A DNA stretch of 64,000 bases, from NCBI GenBank assembly GCA_963838375.1, contig CAWIQY010000015.1:744001-808000 (forward strand), given 5' to 3'. The stretch is from DVED01 sp963838375 (GTDB lineage: Bacteria > Cyanobacteriota > Cyanobacteriia > Cyanobacteriales > Geitlerinemataceae). The stretch's first letter is position 1, and each line of letters starts with the position of its first letter. Shown here piece after piece: positions 60,422 to 64,000 of this stretch. A program made the position numbers and the translations under genes. Under the pieces are notes generated by a model, which ran no database searches, was not told where the DNA came from, and saw only the letters and a list, made by a program, of their open reading frames with translations.

Positions 60422-60497
60422 GTTGTCGGGACGCGCGATCGCGTGCCCCGACCCAGAACCTCCCTTCCCATAAAAAATGACCCGTGATGAATAAGCC

Positions 60498-62192
60498 ATG
60501 ACGAATGACCCACAACAAACTTACGACCTAATCGTTATCGGGGGCGGCGTTAACGGCGCGGCTACGGCTCGCGATGCGGCGCTACGCGGCTTGAAAACCA
60601 TTCTCCTGGAGAAAAACGATTTTGCCAGCGGAACTTCGAGCTGGTCTACTCGACTGATTCACGGTGGTTTGCGCTATCTGGAATACTTCGAGTTCCCTTT
60701 GGTGCGGGAGTCGCTCAAAGAACGGGAAGTGCTGTTGCAAACTGCGCCGCATTTGGTTAAACCCCTGTTGTTAACCGTTCCGGTGTACCGATCGCGATCG
60801 CGCCCGTACTGGAAAATTCAGGCGGGGATGCTGTTGTACGATACCCTCAGCTACGATAAAACCCTGCCATCCCACCGGATGCTACCCAAGACTAAATTCC
60901 TACAGCTTTTGAGATCGATCGATCCCGAAGATTTAAGCGGGGGGGCGCAGTATTACGACGGGCAAGTTTCGTTTGCCGAACGATTGTGTTGGGAAACCAT
61001 TCTGTCGGCAGCCGAAGCGGGGGCAACAATATACAACTATACCGAAGTCATGCAACTGCATCGCGACGGAAATCAGATTACCCACCTGAGTTGTCGGGAT
61101 GCGCAAACTGGGGAAGAATTCACGGTAACAGGAAGCGATCGCGCTGTGGTGATCAATACGTCCGGTCCTTGGGTCGATCGAATTTGCGGGTTGGGGGTCG
61201 AGAATGGCAACTCCAAACCGATCGGTAACACGACCAAAATTGGTGGAACCAAAGGCAGCCATATCGTCGTCGATCCCTTTCCCGGAGGACCCGAATCGGC
61301 ATTGTATGTCGAAGCCAAAACCGATAAACGACCCTTTTTCATCGTGCCTTGGTTGGGGATGTATCTCATCGGCACCACCGATTTGCCCTACGACGGCAAT
61401 CTCGATCGGGTTAAAGCCGACGACGACGAAATCGACTATTTGCTAACCGAAACCAATCATATTATTCCCGGTGCCGAACTGACGCGATCGAATGTAAAAT
61501 TCACCTATTCGGGTGTGCGTCCCCTCCCCAGCGCCGAAGGGAAAAAACCGGGTAGTATTACCCGCAAACACATCCTCTTCGATCATCGAAAAGAAGGGAT
61601 AAATAACCTCATTTCCCTCATCGGTGGCAAACTGACCACCTATCGCCACGTCGGCGAAGAATTGGTCGATGCTGCTTTTGCGAAGATGGGACGCAAAGCA
61701 CCGCCGTGTCAGACAGACAGGCAACCGTTACCGGGAGCCATTTTGCCCAGCGACGATCGCATTCACAAAGCCGTACAGCACTACCGCAAAATCGTCTCTC
61801 TCACTACCCTGGATTACTTATTCTCGATCTACGGTTCTCGGGCGATCGAAGTGTTGGCTTTAACCGATCGATCGCCGGAATTAGCCGAGACGATCGTTCC
61901 CCGAAGGCTCGATATCAAAGCGCAAATCGTCTATGCGATCCAATCGGAATACGCCAAAACGTTTGTCGATATCAATCGCCGCCGAACCACGATCGCTTTC
62001 CACGATAACTACGGATTTCCATCGCTTCCAGTATTAGCTGAAGTGGCGATCGAACATTGCGGTTGGAGTCGAGAAACTTGCGATCGTCTTATGGAGGAAT
62101 ATCGGATTTATATGGAAGAAAATTGCATCCCCGATTATGTTTTATCCTCTGAAACATCCCCGAGTTTGCAACTGGCAGCATCAGGGAAATAG
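60498..62192 (+). CDS. glpD: FAD-dependent glycerol-3-phosphate dehydrogenase GlpD
   Basis: 564 aa. FAD site LIVIGGGVNGAATARDAALRG at residues 12-32, ARTSSWSTRLIHGGLRYLEYFEF-type block (SGTSSWSTRLIHGGLRYL), RDAQTGEEFTVTGSDRAVVINTSGPW, TKGSHIVVDPFP, KRPFFIVPWLGMYLIGTTDLPY, SGVRPLPS, ISLIGGKLTTYRHVGEELVD. Oxidises glycerol 3-phosphate to dihydroxyacetone phosphate, giving electrons to quinone. Together with GgpS and GlpK it controls the pool of glycerol 3-phosphate. The start is the ATG at 60498. A strong terminator follows. Confidence 0.95.
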   Translation: MTNDPQQTYDLIVIGGGVNGAATARDAALRGLKTILLEKNDFASGTSSWSTRLIHGGLRYLEYFEFPLVRESLKEREVLLQTAPHLVKPLLLTVPVYRSRSRPYWKIQAGMLLYDTLSYDKTLPSHRMLPKTKFLQLLRSIDPEDLSGGAQYYDGQVSFAERLCWETILSAAEAGATIYNYTEVMQLHRDGNQITHLSCRDAQTGEEFTVTGSDRAVVINTSGPWVDRICGLGVENGNSKPIGNTTKIGGTKGSHIVVDPFPGGPESALYVEAKTDKRPFFIVPWLGMYLIGTTDLPYDGNLDRVKADDDEIDYLLTETNHIIPGAELTRSNVKFTYSGVRPLPSAEGKKPGSITRKHILFDHRKEGINNLISLIGGKLTTYRHVGEELVDAAFAKMGRKAPPCQTDRQPLPGAILPSDDRIHKAVQHYRKIVSLTTLDYLFSIYGSRAIEVLALTDRSPELAETIVPRRLDIKAQIVYAIQSEYAKTFVDINRRRTTIAFHDNYGFPSLPVLAEVAIEHCGWSRETCDRLMEEYRIYMEENCIPDYVLSSETSPSLQLAASGK

Positions 62193-62211
62193 GTCATTTT
62201 AAGACTACTTT

Positions 62212-62249
62212 AAAAAAGAGCCCGGAGGTTCATCTCCGGGCTCTTTTTT
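62212..62249. terminator. bidirectional rho-independent terminator between glpD and hemB
   Basis: AAAAAAGAGCCCGGAG, loop GTTCAT, CTCCGGGCTCTTTTTT: 16-bp perfect stem, A-tract on one side, T-tract on the other. Serves both convergent genes. Confidence 0.93.
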
Positions 62250-62318
62250 GGATTCGGCAGCTCGGTTATCTTTGCAGGCGATCGATGTACCAATTACCAA
62301 TTACCGATTGCCAAAACA

Positions 62319-63320
62319 TCATTTCAACATCAACGCTACTTCTTTGGCAAAGTAGGTCAAAATTAGATGAGCACCCGATCGTTTGATGCTAGTTAGGGTT
62401 TCCAGAATCACCTTCTTCTCATCGATCCAGCCTTTTTCACCCGCCGCTTTAATCATGGCGTACTCCCCACTGACGTTGTAGGCAGCCACAGGAACATCCG
62501 TGACATCGCGGACTTGGCGGATGATATCGAGATAAGGCAGTGCGGGTTTAACCATGACGATATCCGCGCCTTCTTCGATATCCATCAGAACTTCCTTGAT
62601 GGCTTCGCGAGAATTCGCCGGGTCCATTTGATAGGTCTTTTTATCCCCGGATTTGGGGGCAGAATCGAGGGCATCGCGGAAGGGCCCGTAGTAAGCAGAG
62701 GCGTATTTTGCCGAGTAGGCGAGAATGCCCACATTAATGTAACCCGCTTCGTCCAAGGCTTCGCGAATTCCGCCGATGCGACCGTCCATCATGTCCGACG
62801 GGGCAACCATATCCGCGCCAGCAGCCGCTTGAGACACTGCCATTTTCTTCAACACTTCCACGGTAGGATCGTTGAGAATCGAACCGTCTTCGCCCAGCAA
62901 TCCATCGTGACCGTGGTCGGTGAAGGGGTCGAGAGCAATATCGGTAATCACAAAAATATCGGGAATGTCCCGTTTGATGGCAGCGACAGTACGCTGTACC
63001 AAACCTTCCGGGTTGTAGCTTTCCGTTCCGGTTTCATCTTTTTTGCTTTCCGGAACCACGGGGAACAGAGCAATTGCCTGAATTCCCAGTTCGTAAATGT
63101 CGGCAATTTCTCGTAGCAGCAAATCCAACGAGAAGCGATAGCAACCCGGCATCGACACCACTTCTACCTTCTGACCCTCGCCTTCTGTCACGAACATCGG
63201 GTAAATCAGATCGCTGGTGCGAAGCTGGGTTTCCTGCACCATTTGGCGAATGGCAGGAGTGCGACGCAGGCGACGGGGACGATTGCGTAGGGAAAGTGAC
63301 GGGGAATCGTTTAATGACAT
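62319..63320 (-). CDS. hemB: delta-aminolevulinic acid dehydratase (porphobilinogen synthase) HemB
   Basis: Starting from the ATG at 63320 (MSLNDSPSLSLRNRPRRLRRTPAIRQMV) gives 333 aa; the open frame upstream to 63389 is not family-like. Motifs: RRLRRTPAIRQMVQETQLRTSDLIYPMFV, ALFPVVPESKKDETG, DIALDPFTDHGHDGLL (metal-binding region in the non-cysteine, Asp-rich cyanobacterial/plant form), VAPSDMMDGRIGGIREALDEAG, ILAYSAKYASAYYGPFRDAL (first Lys), ADIVMVKPALPYLDII (Schiff-base Lys), YNVSGEYAMIKAA. It condenses two aminolevulinates for haem, chlorophyll, phycobilin and B12. No operon partner. Repeats ATTACCA at 62288-62309 lie downstream. Confidence 0.95.
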   Translation of the reverse strand: MSLNDSPSLSLRNRPRRLRRTPAIRQMVQETQLRTSDLIYPMFVTEGEGQKVEVVSMPGCYRFSLDLLLREIADIYELGIQAIALFPVVPESKKDETGTESYNPEGLVQRTVAAIKRDIPDIFVITDIALDPFTDHGHDGLLGEDGSILNDPTVEVLKKMAVSQAAAGADMVAPSDMMDGRIGGIREALDEAGYINVGILAYSAKYASAYYGPFRDALDSAPKSGDKKTYQMDPANSREAIKEVLMDIEEGADIVMVKPALPYLDIIRQVRDVTDVPVAAYNVSGEYAMIKAAGEKGWIDEKKVILETLTSIKRSGAHLILTYFAKEVALMLK

Positions 63321-63532
63321 AACACTTAGGACAAGGGTGATGCGGCAAACAAAATAGTCAACGTCATTATCCTCAGACGAGGGTGTCACTCACTGCGGAT
63401 TTGTTGCAAAAATTAATACGTTTTGACGATGAAGACGATCGAGATCTTCCCCAGATGCGATCGAAATCGCACAGTTTTACGATCTTACAGAAGACAGTGG
63501 AAGAAGGTCTCTTAAGTAACCTGATGAATTCG

Positions 63533-64000
63533 ATGATAACTCTAACCGGCTACAACATTGGCGAAACCCTCTACGAAGGCACTCGAACTCTAGTTTATCG
63601 CGGCACTCGCACCGCAGACAACCAAGCTGTTGTCATCAAATTCTTACGCAACGAATACCCCACCTTCAGCGAATTGGTGCAGTTTCGCAACCAGTATACC
63701 ATTGCCAAAAATCTCGACATACCCGGAATCGTTCAACCTCTAGCTCTGGAAACTCACGGCAACGGCTACGCTTTGGTGATGCCAGATGAAGGCTATATTT
63801 CCTTGGGAAAGTGGAAAACAGGAGAATTTTCGATCGCTGATTTTCTCGTCGTTGCCCTTCAACTCGCTCAAATTCTCCACGAACTCTCCCAAAATCGGGT
63901 CATTCACAAAGACATCAAACCCGCCAACATCCTGATTCATCCCGACACCCGACACGTCAAACTGATCGATTTCAGCATCTCCTCGTTGCTGCCGAAAGAA
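63533..64000 (+). CDS. serine/threonine protein kinase domain, start of a large multidomain sensor kinase (cut by window edge)
   Basis: ATG at 63533 (or 63524) opens MITLTGYNIGETLYEGTRTLVYRGTR, a kinase N-lobe with AVVIKFLR (Lys), then IVQPLALE, ALVMPDEGYISLGKW, FLVVALQLAQILHELSQNRVIHKDIKPANILIHPDTRHVKLIDFSISS: the catalytic loop is HKD-x-K-x-x-N and the DFG position is DFS. This form of kinase domain is typical of the cyanobacterial proteins that go on with an AAA-type ATPase, GAF and histidine-kinase domains, often more than 1,700 aa long. The frame is still open at the window's end; domains after residue 156 are not visible. Confidence 0.85.
   Translation, partial: MITLTGYNIGETLYEGTRTLVYRGTRTADNQAVVIKFLRNEYPTFSELVQFRNQYTIAKNLDIPGIVQPLALETHGNGYALVMPDEGYISLGKWKTGEFSIADFLVVALQLAQILHELSQNRVIHKDIKPANILIHPDTRHVKLIDFSISSLLPKE

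Noticed and set aside
59753..60499. 248-codon open frame on the minus strand
   Set aside because: Antisense to ggpS; His/Phe/Arg/Gln-rich pattern typical of a complementary frame.
62514..63116. 200-codon open frame on the plus strand
   Set aside because: Antisense to hemB; shadow frame.

Overview
The window comes from a filamentous cyanobacterium. Evidence: a light-independent protochlorophyllide reductase gene (chlB), a probable C-3',4' carotenoid desaturase, a BicA-type bicarbonate transporter, a probable photosystem I accumulation factor, very frequent HIP1-type GCGATCGC/CGATCG words, heptameric tandem repeats next to genes, and two loci tied to multicellular cyanobacteria: hetZ-patU (1.1-3.3 kb) and fraC-fraD-fraE (41.8-44.4 kb). 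No heterocyst-specific nitrogenase genes are visible, so heterocyst formation cannot be inferred. The genus is not determined. It is ordinary chromosome with mostly short transcription units and many decayed genes.

Layout. 0-7.4 kb: a conserved cyanobacterial protein, hetZ, a frame-broken patU, yjbQ, an SGNH lipoprotein, a truncated Uma2 gene ending in a 28-bp palindrome, and a type IA topoisomerase. 7.6-11.1 kb: a decayed RTX-repeat gene abutting a truncated RNase III gene, with a duplicated 51-bp segment. 11.2-17.9 kb: smpB, folD, an OB-fold lipoprotein, coaX, a two-GAF histidine kinase whose second GAF carries the two cysteines of a DXCF cyanobacteriochrome, moaA and tsaE. 18-20.2 kb: a type II restriction-modification pair whose nuclease has an in-frame stop. 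20.3-26 kb: an RHH-like remnant, asparaginase, initiator tRNA, pgeF (frame-broken), Uma2, birA, an M23 peptidase. 26-37.6 kb: chlB, two DUF6464 genes (one broken), probable crtD, an M16 peptidase, a secreted FAD oxidoreductase, a decayed glycine-zipper gene, mnmG. 37.7-41.7 kb: an xisH'-'xisI remnant, an XisF-like recombinase with lost catalytic residues, DUF4870, mntA with a truncated hepT, an RHH protein, larE (frame-broken). 41.8-45.2 kb: fraCDE with a MITE-like element between fraD and fraE, then a thioredoxin-like protein. 45.6-50.5 kb: an SLH protein, a membrane protein, an ECF sigma factor followed by two tandem peptidoglycan-binding paralogs. 50.6-53.3 kb: bicA beside an sbtA remnant, a cupin. 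53.4-62.2 kb: a compatible-solute and glycerol cluster (glpK, gghA, HAD phosphatase, ggpS, glpD). 62.3-64 kb: hemB and the start of a large serine/threonine kinase.

How genes work together. GgpS makes glucosylglycerol phosphate from ADP-glucose and glycerol 3-phosphate, a phosphatase releases glucosylglycerol, GghA hydrolyses it, and GlpK/GlpD feed or drain glycerol 3-phosphate; with BicA this suggests a saline or alkaline habitat (inference). FraC/FraD/FraE are septal and filament-integrity proteins; HetZ/PatU regulate patterning in Anabaena.

Caution: patU, the RTX gene, pgeF, the second DUF6464 gene, the glycine-zipper gene, xisI', larE and glpK are all broken by small indels, several in homopolymers. 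This may be sequencing error, real decay, or both.
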